Source of the DNA: Rhizobium leguminosarum bv. trifolii WSM1325
GTDB taxonomy: Bacteria > Pseudomonadota > Alphaproteobacteria > Rhizobiales > Rhizobiaceae
Reading direction: 5' to 3'
Length of the DNA: 64,000 bases
Assembly (NCBI GenBank): GCA_000023185.1
Contig: CP001622.1
Location: 124,001 to 188,000, forward strand
In this document: positions 29,246 to 37,933 of the stretch, one piece after another
Numbering within the stretch: position 1 is the first letter of the stretch
Layout: the number at the start of each line of letters is the position of its first letter
Notes under the pieces: model-generated
The model's database searches: none
Told to the model about the DNA's origin: nothing
Seen by the model: the letters and a program-made list of their open reading frames with translations, nothing else
Made by a program: the position numbers and the translations under genes

Positions 29246-30799
29246 TCAGACGCCGATCGCTTCGCTGAGCACTTCTTCATGCGTCGCCGCGTGATAATCA
29301 TGGCTCGCGACGATTTTGCCGGCGCGGAAGACGTGCAGCCGGTCGGCCAGTTCGTAGACCTCGGGCAGATAGGAGGAGATCAGGATGATGCCCGCGCCGT
29401 CCTTCAGAAGCTTGGCGAACAGCCGGTAGATTTCCGCCTTGGTGCCGACGTCGACGCCGACGGTCGGCTCGTCGAAGATGAAAAGCCGGGCGCCATGGCT
29501 CAGCCACTTGCCGATGACGATCTTCTGCTGGTTGCCGCCCGACATGCTGGAGGCCGGAACGCGCCGGCTCGGCGTCTTGATGCTGAGATTGCGGATCTGC
29601 TGGTCGGCATTGGCCGATTCGCGCGTGTGATTGATCACCGGCCCGTGGCTCAGCCGCCCGAACACCGGCAGGTTGATGTTGAGGCCGATCGGCAGGTTGA
29701 GGCAAAGCCCCTGATCGCGCCGGCTTTCCGGCGCCAGCGCAATGCCGAGCTCCATCGCCGTGCGTTCGTTGCGGATGTCGACACGTTTGCCCATCCATTC
29801 GACATCGCCTGCTGTCGTCGGCTGGCGGCCGTAGAGCCCGAGGGCGAATTCGCTGCGCCCGGCGCCGATCAGGCCGTAGAGGCCGACGATCTGTCCCGCC
29901 TTGACGCTGAGCGACACATCTTCGAAGCCCGGGCCGGAGAGGCCGTTGACCGTGAGGATCGTCTCGCCGATCGCAATCTTTTCCTTGTGGTAGATCTGTT
30001 CGATCGAGCGGTTGATCATCAGCGAGATCAGTTCGGCATCGTTGGTCTCGCCGATCAGGCGCGTGCCGACATGCGTGCCGTCGCGCAGCACCGAGACACG
30101 GTCGGCAAGCTCGAAGACTTCCTCCATGCGGTGGCTGATATAGACGATGGTGACGCCTTCGCCCTGCAGCCGGCGGATCAGCTTGAAGAGCTGCGCCGAT
30201 TCCTGGCGGGTGAGATAGGCAGTCGGTTCGTCGAAGATCAGGAATTGCGTGCCGCGCATCGCTGCGCGCGCCGTGGCCACCAGCTGCTGCTGGCCGATGG
30301 TCAGCGAGCTCAACAGCGCACCGGCCGGCAGGCCGAAGCCGAGATCGTCGAGCACGGCCTGCGCCATCTTCTCCATCTGCTTCTTGCGCATCAGGCCGAA
30401 GCGGTTGACTTCATCGCCGAGGAAGAGATTGGCGGCGACCGTCAGGTGCCGGCAGAGCACGACTTCCTGGTGCACGGCGTTGATGCCGCGGGCGATCGCC
30501 TCGTTCGGCGTCGCCAGCCCCACCGGCTGGCCGCACCACAGCACTTCGCCGGCGGTGCGGGTGATGACGCCGGTCAGCAATTTGATGAGGGTGGATTTGC
30601 CGGCGCCGTTTTCACCGACGATGGCGTGGATTTCGCCGGCGAGAAAGGTCAGCGTCGCTGGCTTCAGCGCCTGCACATGACCGTAATTCTTCTGCAGGCC
30701 CTTGAGTTCGAGGATAGGCGATCCGGCGGGAATTCGATTGGCTTCTTTCAGCGTCGCACTGTCATCATGGCGATGACTGACCTCTTCCAGTCCGATCAT
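29246..30799 (-). CDS. Sugar ABC transporter ATP-binding protein, two-NBD (RbsA family)
   Basis: 517 residues with two fused nucleotide-binding domains. NBD1: Walker A VGENGAGKST, signature-like LTIGQQQLVATARA, Walker B LIFDEPTAYL. NBD2 is degenerate at Walker A (YGLIGAGRSEFALG) but keeps MSGGNQQKIVIGKWL and LFIFDEPTVGVDVG, as in all CUT2 ATPases. The ATG at 30799 follows GGAGGAGAGG. It energises import of the sugar bound by the preceding gene's product. Confidence 0.93.
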   Translation of the reverse strand: MIGLEEVSHRHDDSATLKEANRIPAGSPILELKGLQKNYGHVQALKPATLTFLAGEIHAIVGENGAGKSTLIKLLTGVITRTAGEVLWCGQPVGLATPNEAIARGINAVHQEVVLCRHLTVAANLFLGDEVNRFGLMRKKQMEKMAQAVLDDLGFGLPAGALLSSLTIGQQQLVATARAAMRGTQFLIFDEPTAYLTRQESAQLFKLIRRLQGEGVTIVYISHRMEEVFELADRVSVLRDGTHVGTRLIGETNDAELISLMINRSIEQIYHKEKIAIGETILTVNGLSGPGFEDVSLSVKAGQIVGLYGLIGAGRSEFALGLYGRQPTTAGDVEWMGKRVDIRNERTAMELGIALAPESRRDQGLCLNLPIGLNINLPVFGRLSHGPVINHTRESANADQQIRNLSIKTPSRRVPASSMSGGNQQKIVIGKWLSHGARLFIFDEPTVGVDVGTKAEIYRLFAKLLKDGAGIILISSYLPEVYELADRLHVFRAGKIVASHDYHAATHEEVLSEAIGV

Positions 30800-30863
30800 G
30801 GGACCTCTCCTCCTTGTGTCGCGTCTGCTCTCCATCCCCCGCAAAACATAGCACGGATGGAAA

Positions 30864-30896
30864 AAGCCGCGCCGGTTTTTGAAGCCGGCGCGGCTT
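30864..30896 (-). terminator. Hairpin between sugar-binding protein and ATPase genes
   Basis: AAGCCGCGCCGG and CCGGCGCGGCTT form a 12-bp perfect stem with a 9-nt loop, followed by TTT on the minus strand. Typical of intra-operon attenuation that leaves the binding-protein transcript in excess. Confidence 0.8.
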
Positions 30897-30907
30897 GTCT
30901 GTCGTTA

Positions 30908-31897
30908 TTACTTGATCTTCGGGTTCAGCAGCGCGTCGATCTTCGGGTCGGCCATATTCGCCTTGGTGACGAGGTTTGCACCGGTGTCGACATTCTCTTC
31001 GACCTTCTCGCCCTTGGAGACGGCAAGCGCGGTCTTCACGCCGTCATAACCCATGCGGTAGGGGTCCTGAACGACGAGGCCGGCAATCGCACCATCCTTG
31101 AGGAAGCCGACCGTCTTGTCGTCGCTGTCAAAGCCGATGACCTTGATCTTCTCGCCGAGCTTGTTTTCGGCGATCGCCTGGCCAACGCCCTGCGCCATGA
31201 TCAGGTTCGAGGCGAAGATGCCGACGAGGTTCGGATTTGCCGTGATCAGGTCGGTCATCATGTTGAGGCCGGTCGTTGCCTGGCCGTCGCCGTACTTGTC
31301 GGCAATGACCTTCAGGCCGGGATACTTGGTCTTCACCTGATCCAGGAAGCCTTCGCGGCGCTGTTCCAGCGAGCCGACGCCCGGAAGGTTGGTGAGGATG
31401 ACGATTTCGCCCTCTTCCTTGCCGGTGGCGCCCTTGATGGCGGCGGCCAGACCGTCAGCGGCGATGCGGCCGCCCTGAACGTTGTCGGTCGTCAGGAACG
31501 ACTTGAACGCCTTGGAGTCGGCGCCCGAGTCGATGCCGATGATCGGAACCGACTTGGCCGCTTCATCGATCGGCTTGCCGAGCGCCTTGAATTCGGTCGG
31601 CGAAATGACGACGGCCGCCGGCTTGCCGGCAACGGCGTTCTCAAGAATGCTGATCTGGCCGTTGACGTCGGATTCGGCCTGAGCGCCGAGTTCCGGCACG
31701 TTGACGCCGAGATCCTTGCCGGCCTTGCGGGCGCCGGCCAGAACGATCTGCCAGTAGAAGGACGTCGTGTCCTTGACGATGATCGGGATCGTCACGTCGG
31801 CCGCAAACGACGGTGCCGGCATCGCCGAGGCGATAACTGCGGCGCCCGCAAGCGCGGTAAAGGCGCGGCGGGACAGAAGGGATTTCACGAAACTCAT
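30908..31897 (-). CDS. Periplasmic sugar-binding protein (RbsB-like)
   Basis: 329 residues. A twin-arginine-like start (LLSRRAFTALAGAAVIASAMPAPSFA) acts as signal peptide. Type I periplasmic fold with VTIPIIVKDTTSFYWQIVLAGARKAGKDLG, hinge AGKPAAVVISPTEFKALGKPIDEA, VPIIGIDSGADSK, and KVIGFDSDDKTVGFLKDGAIAGLVVQDPYRMGYDGV. Ligand inferred as an L-fucose- or rhamnose-like aldose from adjacent enzymes. A TTTTTATCGATAAAAA palindrome precedes it. Confidence 0.9.
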   Translation of the reverse strand: MSFVKSLLSRRAFTALAGAAVIASAMPAPSFAADVTIPIIVKDTTSFYWQIVLAGARKAGKDLGVNVPELGAQAESDVNGQISILENAVAGKPAAVVISPTEFKALGKPIDEAAKSVPIIGIDSGADSKAFKSFLTTDNVQGGRIAADGLAAAIKGATGKEEGEIVILTNLPGVGSLEQRREGFLDQVKTKYPGLKVIADKYGDGQATTGLNMMTDLITANPNLVGIFASNLIMAQGVGQAIAENKLGEKIKVIGFDSDDKTVGFLKDGAIAGLVVQDPYRMGYDGVKTALAVSKGEKVEENVDTGANLVTKANMADPKIDALLNPKIK

Positions 31898-31961
31898 AAG
31901 GGTTCTCCTCTCAGGGTGCGTTCTCCTCCGAATAAATCGACCGCTGAACGCAGGCGGACGA

Positions 31962-31977
31962 TTTTTATCGATAAAAA
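31962..31977. promoter_or_regulatory. Palindrome upstream of sugar-binding protein gene (putative GntR operator)
   Basis: TTTTTATCGATAAAAA is a perfect 16-bp palindrome 65 bp before the binding-protein start. It is followed by ACATTT. A related TTTTTTATC...ATAAACATTTT sequence lies before the dehydratase gene (35281-35305), next to the GntR gene. Confidence 0.6.
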
Positions 31978-32105
31978 ACATTTGCCAGGTGAAGCTAGCC
32001 GAGGCGCAATCAAATTGCAAGAGCGCCAAACAGGCTTTTTTTCTTCGGTAAACTCCCGCCAAGCAACTGATTTTATTCCAATACAACGATACACTAAAAT
32101 AGGGA

Positions 32106-32552
32106 TCAGGCTTGATCGACCTCGTGCGGATGGACGACGCCCTTTTTCAAAATCAGGTTGCCGTACAGCCGAAATTCCGTCGTCGCGACGATGTAGGTCG
32201 CCTTGCGGGCCATCGCGTAAAACGCAAAACGCTCCACCGGCACGATGCGGAAATCGCCGGCGTGCTTGGAAACGATCTGCTGGAATTCGGTGCAGACCTC
32301 CGGCATCGCATCGGGATCGCCGACCACCTCCATCCGCCACGCCGCTTCCGGCACGAAAGTGTCGAGCGGCATATGGGTCAGGATGGCCGCGGCCATGTCA
32401 GTGGCGCTGACGCCGTCGGCGCGAATGACCGGCGGGCCCATCGAGCCCGAGGGAAAATTGGCGTCCGATATGACGATATCGTCGCCATGTCCCATGGTCT
32501 TCAATGCATGGAGCAGGTCGGGGCCAAGCAGCGGATGAATACCCTTGAGCAT
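32106..32552 (-). CDS. RbsD/FucU mutarotase family protein (L-fucose mutarotase-like)
   Basis: 148 residues. Interconverts anomers of a free sugar. It matches FucU: MLKGIHPLLGPDLLHALKTMGHGDDIVISDANFP with the catalytic His of ...GHGD and Asp of SDANFP, and a C-terminal TEFRLYGNLILKKGVV bearing the catalytic Tyr/Asn pattern. FucU acts on L-fucose and RbsD on D-ribose; the ISDANFP segment and neighbours favour L-fucose. Ends 9 nt after the aldo/keto reductase gene, in the same operon. Confidence 0.88.
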   Translation of the reverse strand: MLKGIHPLLGPDLLHALKTMGHGDDIVISDANFPSGSMGPPVIRADGVSATDMAAAILTHMPLDTFVPEAAWRMEVVGDPDAMPEVCTEFQQIVSKHAGDFRIVPVERFAFYAMARKATYIVATTEFRLYGNLILKKGVVHPHEVDQA

Positions 32553-32561
32553 AATCTCTCC

Positions 32562-33581
32562 TCAGACTCGCACAGCTTCGGCGCCGAGCGGCGGCGCGAC
32601 CAGCGTATAGGGTTCGAATTCGGCGTAGATCGCGTCGGCAAGCCGCGGCTCGACGATCTCCATGTTGCGCGTCAGGCTCGACGGCTTCGCCGTGCCGATC
32701 AGCACCGATGCGACGATCGGTTCGCGCAGCGGAAACTGCAGGGCGGGCGCTGCCAGCGGCACGCCGTGGCGTTTGGCGATCGCCTCCATCGCGCCGACTT
32801 TGGCAAGCACATCGTCATCAGCCGGCATATAGTCGAAATGCGAACCCGGTACCGGACCGGTGGCGAGGATGCCGGAGTTGAAGACGCCGCCGACGACGAG
32901 CGACGTGCCCTTCTGCCGGCAAAGCGGCAGCAGTTCGGCGACGGCCGAGCGGTCGAGCAGCGTGTAGCGGCCAGCCATCAGGATGCAGTCGAGATCGGAA
33001 TGGCGCATAACGTCGAGGCAGACCGGCACTTCGTTGACGCCGAGGCCGAAGGCGGAGATCGCGCCAGACGACTTGAGTTCCTCCAGCGCCTTCACGCCGG
33101 AATCGAGAAACTGCTTCTGGTGGACCGCATTCTTCGCCGCGCCATGCGTGTAGACGCCGAGATCGTGCACATAGAGAATATCGATGCGGTTGAGTCCGAG
33201 GCGCGCATAGCTGAATTCGACCGAGCGCATGATGCCGTCATAGGAATAGTCGTAATCGGCATCGAAGGAGAGCGGATCGACATAGCTGTAATCAGGCACG
33301 GTGCCGGTCGGCACCGGCCGAAGCAGCCGGCCGACCTTGGTAGAAAGCACGTAACTGCCATCCGGCTGGTCGCGCAAGAAATCGCCGACCCGCCGTTCGG
33401 CAAGGCCGAGCCCATACCAGGGCGCCACATCGAAATAGCGGATGCCGCTATCCCAGGCCGCCTGCAGCGTGTCCATCGCCACCTCGCGCGGGCATGCGCG
33501 GTAGAGACCGCCGAGAGCGGCCGCACCGAAGCTGATTTCGGTCACCTCCAGCTTGGTCTTGCCGATCTGTCTCGTCTTCAT
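32562..33581 (-). CDS. Aldo/keto reductase, probable L-fucose (D-threo-aldose) dehydrogenase
   Basis: 339 residues, TIM barrel. AKR tetrad elements are recognisable: FDVAPWYGLGLAERRVGDFL (Asp and Tyr of the active site), LSTKVGRLL (Lys) and LYVHDLGVYTHG (His). It resembles D-threo-aldose 1-dehydrogenases, which oxidise L-fucose to L-fuconolactone with NAD(P). Two ATGs are adjacent; the second (33581) has the better spacing from GGAGG. It precedes fucU in the operon. Confidence 0.87.
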   Translation of the reverse strand: MKTRQIGKTKLEVTEISFGAAALGGLYRACPREVAMDTLQAAWDSGIRYFDVAPWYGLGLAERRVGDFLRDQPDGSYVLSTKVGRLLRPVPTGTVPDYSYVDPLSFDADYDYSYDGIMRSVEFSYARLGLNRIDILYVHDLGVYTHGAAKNAVHQKQFLDSGVKALEELKSSGAISAFGLGVNEVPVCLDVMRHSDLDCILMAGRYTLLDRSAVAELLPLCRQKGTSLVVGGVFNSGILATGPVPGSHFDYMPADDDVLAKVGAMEAIAKRHGVPLAAPALQFPLREPIVASVLIGTAKPSSLTRNMEIVEPRLADAIYAEFEPYTLVAPPLGAEAVRV

Positions 33582-33616
33582 CATTCCTCCTCACGAAGAA
33601 GCTGAACTATCTGGAG

Positions 33617-33716
33617 CAATCCCAGGAAAAGTGTGAAGCGGTTTTCCGTCCGGGATTGCGTACTTCAAATCAATCCCAGGAAAAGTGTGAAGCGGTTTTC
33701 CGTCCGGGATTGCGTA
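33617..33716. repeat. Tandem pair of identical 46-bp hairpin repeats
   Basis: Two identical 46-bp units, 33617-33662 and 33671-33716, separated by 8 bp. Each begins CAATCCCAGG and ends CGGGATTGCGTA, with AATCCC/GGGATT arms able to form a hairpin. They sit between the dehydratase and reductase genes. Confidence 0.85.
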
Positions 33717-33726
33717 AAAACAGAGA

Positions 33727-35229
33727 TTACAGCGTCGCACCCAGATGCCACGGCACGAATTCATTGTCGCCGTAGCCGAAGAGCTCGCTCTTGGTCTTCT
33801 TGCCTGATGCCGTATCGACGATGAGGTCGAAGATCTCGCGGCCCTTGCCGCTGATCGTCGCGTCACCCGTGGCGATCGTGCCGCAATCGATGTCCATATC
33901 CTCTTCCATCGAGGCATAGAGCGCCGAATTGCTGGAAAGCTTCAGCGACGGCGCCGGCCGGCAACCGAAGCAGCTCCCGCGGCCAGTGGTAAAGGCGATC
34001 ATGTTCGCCCCGCCGGCCACCTGGCCGGTCGCCGAGACCGGGTCGTAGCCGGGCGTGTCCATGAAGACGAGGCCGGGGGCCGTGACCCGCTCGGCATAAC
34101 CATAGACCGCCGTCAGCGGCGAACGCCCGCCTTTGGCAACCGCGCCGAGCGACTTTTCGAGGATGGTTGTGAGGCCACCGCGCTTGTTGCCGGGCGAGGG
34201 GTTGTTGTCGAGCGAGGCGCCGTGCAGGGCGACGTAATCTTCCCACCAGGCGATCTTGTCGTCGAGCTTCTTTGCCACCTCGTCGCTGACGGCGCGGCTG
34301 CGCAGCAGATGTTCGGCACCATAGATTTCCGAGGTTTCCGACAGGATCGCCGTGCCGCCGGCCGCTGCCAGCAGATCGGCCGCGACACCGAGCGCCGGAT
34401 TGGCGGTGATGCCGGAAAAGCCATCCGAGCCGCCGCATTGGAGGCCGATGATGATCTCGCCGATCGACATCGGCACGCGCTTTTCTTTGCCGACATCGGC
34501 GGCGATTTCGCGCAGCATGCCCATGGCGCGCTCGACCGCGCGGCGCGACCCGCCGGCATCCTGGATGTTGAAATGCCGCTTCGAGGCGCCGGCACCACTC
34601 TGGCCGTAGAGCGTCAGCTGGTTGACCTCGCAGCCGAGGCCGATCATCAACACGCCGCCGAAATTCACGTGCCTTGTATAGCCGGCGAGCGTCCGGTGCA
34701 GCACGTTCATGCCGTCGCCGGTCGAGCTCATGCCGCAGCCCTGGTCGTGCACGATCGGCACAAAACCGTCGATGCCTTCATAATGCGGCAGGATCGTCCG
34801 GTTCGCCTCGTCGGCGATTGCCCGGCAGACCGTGGTGGAACAGTTCACGCTGGCGATGATGCCGATATAGTTGCGCGTTGCCGCCCGCCCGTCGGCGCGG
34901 CGATAGCCCATGAAGGTGCGCCCGACGTCGTCGGCTGTCGCCGCTTCCGGCGCCGAATTGGCGGTTGCCGCCAGCCGGTCGTTTTCGAAATGCAGGTTGT
35001 GGCTGTGCACATGGTCGCCGGCCTTGACCTCGGCCGTCGTGCGGCCGATCGCCTGTCCGTATTTGACCACGGGTCCCCCGAGCGGAATATCCGCTATCGC
35101 CACCTTGTGGCCGGGGTCGATCTTCTCACGGGTCTGAATGCCGGCAACCGTCGAACCCGGCGCGATTGCCGCCGTTGCGACCGCGACATTGTCGCCGGCC
35201 GAAAGGATGATCCAAGGCAGTTTGTCCAA
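33727..35229 (-). CDS. UxaA/altronate dehydratase family protein (probable sugar-acid dehydratase)
   Basis: 500 residues. N-terminal SAF domain (about 1-90, with the metal-site-like GDHVHSHNLHFEN). The UxaA catalytic domain follows (YRRADGRAATRNYIGIIASVNCSTTVCRAIADEANR, DQGCGMSSTGDG, LIGLGCEVNQ, GLQCGGSDGFSGITANPALG). It probably dehydrates L-fuconate or a similar aldonate to the 2-keto-3-deoxy acid. The start chosen is TTG, placed correctly after AGGGAG; the ATG at 35259 would bury that ribosome site and add ten residues. First gene of the operon. Confidence 0.86.
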   Translation of the reverse strand: MDKLPWIILSAGDNVAVATAAIAPGSTVAGIQTREKIDPGHKVAIADIPLGGPVVKYGQAIGRTTAEVKAGDHVHSHNLHFENDRLAATANSAPEAATADDVGRTFMGYRRADGRAATRNYIGIIASVNCSTTVCRAIADEANRTILPHYEGIDGFVPIVHDQGCGMSSTGDGMNVLHRTLAGYTRHVNFGGVLMIGLGCEVNQLTLYGQSGAGASKRHFNIQDAGGSRRAVERAMGMLREIAADVGKEKRVPMSIGEIIIGLQCGGSDGFSGITANPALGVAADLLAAAGGTAILSETSEIYGAEHLLRSRAVSDEVAKKLDDKIAWWEDYVALHGASLDNNPSPGNKRGGLTTILEKSLGAVAKGGRSPLTAVYGYAERVTAPGLVFMDTPGYDPVSATGQVAGGANMIAFTTGRGSCFGCRPAPSLKLSSNSALYASMEEDMDIDCGTIATGDATISGKGREIFDLIVDTASGKKTKSELFGYGDNEFVPWHLGATL

Positions 35230-35280
35230 TTTATTCTCCCTGGGAAAGGCTCGCTGCATCGGCGAAAGCGCATTGATTTT

Positions 35281-35305
35281 GTTTTTTATCTACAATAAAC
35301 ATTTT
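35281..35305. promoter_or_regulatory. Putative GntR operator upstream of dehydratase gene
   Basis: GTTTTTTATC-TACA-ATAAACATTTTC resembles the palindromic motif at 31962-31980 (TTTTTATC-GATAAAAAACATTT). Lies between the divergent dehydratase and GntR genes, so it could control both. Confidence 0.5.
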
Positions 35306-35453
35306 CAAGTCAACGGGAATATTGATCCTGTGGACGAGGGAGGCAATGAGCCGCAGGCGACCGGAAATAAGCTAAAGGTCGTTTGAACAAGCCCCGATTT
35401 TTCTGCCCTGCTGGAGAGCGGGCGGTGGATACGAGGGCGGAAAGCGGGGTCTG

Positions 35454-36353
35454 GTGGCAAGGCAGAATACGGTCTTCAAGGAAGCCTATAACAGGTATGC
35501 CGTAGCCCTGCGCACGGATACGGCGCTGCCGTCGGAACCGGAGATCGCCGCCCAACTCGGCGTCAGCCGCTCGACGGCGCGCGCCATCCTCACACGGCTC
35601 AGCGAAGAAGGCATCATCCGCTGGAACAAACGCCAGAAGATCGTGCTGCGCCAGCCGACTGACCATGATCTCTTTCCCTCCGAAGAAACCGACTCCCTGC
35701 ATGATATCATCGAGCGCAGCTTCATGCAGCGCATCCTTGCCGATGATGCAGCACCCGGTATGCAGATCAACGAGTTGGAGCTTGCCCGCGAGATCGGCAC
35801 CGGCACCACCAGCGTGCGCGAATTCCTGATCCGCTTCTCCCGCTTCGGCCTCATTGAGAAACGGCCGAACAGCCACTGGACGCTCAAAGGGTTCACCCGC
35901 GAATTCGCCCTCGAGCTTGCCGATGTGCGCGAAATGTTCGAGCTGCATTCCGCCGCCGAATTCGGCCGGCTTCCCAGGGATAATCAAAGCTGGGCCGATC
36001 TTGCCGCTATGCGCGACGAACATCACGCCATGCTTGCCGACATCAACCAGCGCTTCAAGGATTTCTCCGTCCTCGACGAACGCTTCCACTTGCTGATCCA
36101 CCGCGCCTCGAAGAACCGCTTCATCGCCGATTTCTACGACGCGATCGCCATCGTCTTCCACTATCACTACCAGTGGAACAAGGCCGCCGCCCGCCAGCGC
36201 AACGAGCGCGCCATCCACGAACATCTGGATTATATCGCAGCGCTGGAATCCGGCGACCAACCAGCAATCGAAACCGCCTGCCGCGCCCATCTGCACTCCG
36301 CCCGCCAGACCCTGCTGCAATCCCTGCCGCAAGTCGCCACAGAGAACGCCTGA
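35454..36353 (+). CDS. GntR-family regulator (FCD-type), divergent from the sugar operon
   Basis: 299 residues. Winged HTH about residues 15-70 (LPSEPEIAAQLGVSRSTARAILTRLSEEGIIRW). A helical FCD-like ligand domain lies about 130-290, with metal-ligand-type histidines (DERFHLLIHRAS, HLHSARQTLLQ). The N-terminal wing region is followed by an unusual linker with a second DNA-binding-like part (QINELELAREIGTGTTSVREFLIRFSRFGLIEKR), as in longer FadR/FCD members. The start is GTG. The likely ligand is an intermediate of the neighbouring pathway. Confidence 0.85.
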   Translation: MARQNTVFKEAYNRYAVALRTDTALPSEPEIAAQLGVSRSTARAILTRLSEEGIIRWNKRQKIVLRQPTDHDLFPSEETDSLHDIIERSFMQRILADDAAPGMQINELELAREIGTGTTSVREFLIRFSRFGLIEKRPNSHWTLKGFTREFALELADVREMFELHSAAEFGRLPRDNQSWADLAAMRDEHHAMLADINQRFKDFSVLDERFHLLIHRASKNRFIADFYDAIAIVFHYHYQWNKAAARQRNERAIHEHLDYIAALESGDQPAIETACRAHLHSARQTLLQSLPQVATENA

Positions 36354-36384
36354 GCGGGGGACATCTCGGCCCAGAGATCGCCGA

Positions 36385-36559
36385 TGCCAGCCCCCTCATC
36401 CGCCTGCCGGCACCAACCGGGGTCGAGCCACGGGTCTCGACGCGTCCTTCGGACCCCCGTTTGCGGGGCGAAGGGGATATGCCGCGACCTCTCCGTCCCT
36501 CTATCGCGTCTCGTATGGCACGTCCCCTCTCCCCGTCAGAACGGGGAGAGGGTTAGGGT
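36385..36559. repeat. RIME-like mosaic repeat, copy 6 (left part, split by IS4 element)
   Basis: Starts CCCCTCATCCGCCTGCCGGCACC and contains the extra module in the opposite order (GGGGTCGAGCC...GGGTCTCGACGCG). It continues with CCTCTCCG, GGCACGTCCCCTCTCCCCG and GAGAGGGTTAGGGT, where the insertion sequence begins. The remaining GAGGGGC lies at 37945-37951. Confidence 0.8.
36549..36559 (+). repeat. Target-site duplication of IS4 element (left copy)
   Basis: AGGGTTAGGGT, identical to 37934-37944 on the other side. Removing the element and one copy restores an uninterrupted RIME-like repeat end. Confidence 0.9.
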
Positions 36560-37933
36560 CATATGCGCTAGGTTTAGCCCTGGACATAAGGAATCTGGTT
36601 GTGATTCAAGCTTTGGATGAAGATTCGTCCTGAGGTTTTGGATCATTGGCCGGAAGTGCGCGAGCGGCTTCCGGCGGGTTTTGACTTGGAAGCAACGGCG
36701 CGGTTGCGCGGTGCTTTTACGCGGGTGCGGGAAATCAAGAATGCCGAGACGCTGTTGCGGCTGGCACTTGCCTATGGCGGCCTTGGCATGTCGCTACGCG
36801 AGACCTGTGCATGGGCCGAAGCGGGCGGGATCGCCCGTTTGTCAGACCCATCGCTGCTCGAGCGGCTGTGCAAAGCGGCGCCTTGGCTTGGCGACATCGT
36901 GGCCGCGCTGATTGCCGAACAGGCCAAAGTGCCGACGGGGCGCTTTGCGGGATATCGCTTGCGTGTGCTCGATGGAACGTCGATCTGCCATCCGGGCGCT
37001 GACCGCACGACATGGCGGTTGCATGTCGGCTACGATCTGGCAACGGCTCAGGTCGATCAGCTTGAGTTGACCGACATCCATGGTGCCGAGAACCTTCAGC
37101 GCCTTACCTACGCACCCGGCGATATCGTGCTGGCCGATCGCTACTATGCAAGACCGCGCGACCTGCGGCCGGTGATCGATGCCGGTGCAGACTTCATCGT
37201 GCGGACCGGCTGGAACTCGTTGCGCCTGTTGCAGACGAATGGCGAGCCCTTTGATCTGTTTGCCGCACTCGCCGCTCAGCAAGAGCAGGAAGGCGAGGTG
37301 CAGGTTCGTGTCCACGAAGGCATGACGGGGACGCCGCCACCACCGCCGCTGGTCCTGCGCCTCATTGTCCGGCGCAAGGATCCGCAACAGGCCCAAGCCG
37401 AGCAAGAGCGCCTGCTCAAGGATGCCCGCAAGCGCGGCAAAAAACCCGATCCGCGCAGTCTCGAGGCGGCGAAGTACATTCTGCTGCTGACCTCGCTGCC
37501 GACCGCCACCTTCCCGCCGGCCGATATCCTCACCCTCTATCGCTTCCGCTGGCAAATCGAGCTGGCGTTCAAACGGTTCAAGAGCCTGGCCGGCCTCGAC
37601 AGCTTGCCGGCCAAGAAGCCGGAACTGGCCCGGGCATGGCTCTACGCCAGACTGATCGTCGCCATCATTGCCGAACAGATTGCCGGGCAAGTCCCGGACT
37701 CTCCCCCCTCTGGATGTGGCAACCCCACTGGCTAGCCCCCCATTGGCAAGCCCATCGCGCTGGCGTCTCATGAAGATCGCCCTGGCCACCATTTGCGCCG
37801 CCATCCGCGGACCACTTCTGTGGCAGGCCGTCTGTAATCTCGTCACGCGAAGTCGTCGCCACCTCTGTGAGCCGCCGCGACGACGCCGAAAACAATGCGA
37901 CGATCTACACGCTCGCTTAACCTAGCGCATATG
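36560..37933 (+). mobile_element. IS4-family insertion sequence
   Basis: 1,374 bp, bounded by 19-bp terminal inverted repeats matching at 18 of 19 positions (left CATATGCGCTAGGTTTAGC, right CATATGCGCTAGGTTAAGC as complement). It is flanked by an 11-bp direct duplication, within the 8-12 bp range of the IS4 family. Contains one transposase gene in two frames. Confidence 0.92.
36617..37735 (+). pseudogene. IS4-family DDE transposase, frameshifted near its C-terminus
   Basis: 372-residue open frame. DDE residues are visible: RVLDGTSICHPG (first Asp), VLADRYYARPRDL (second Asp) and YRFRWQIELAFKRFKSLAGLD, the Y-R-E-K signature. After QIAGQVPDSPP the frame runs into unrelated sequence. A convincing C-terminus (RWRLMKIALATICAAIRGPLLWQAV...CEPPRRRRKQ) continues in the +1 frame to 37918. 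The shift lies in a run of six C at 37703-37708. It is either an inactivating 1-nt insertion or a programmed frameshift; I lean to the former. Confidence 0.85.

Noticed and set aside
28157..32410. Very long plus-strand open frame (over 1,400 codons)
   Set aside because: It is antisense to the permease, ATPase, binding-protein and mutarotase genes, all of which have strong motifs. It is a high-GC shadow frame rich in Arg/Asp/Gly.
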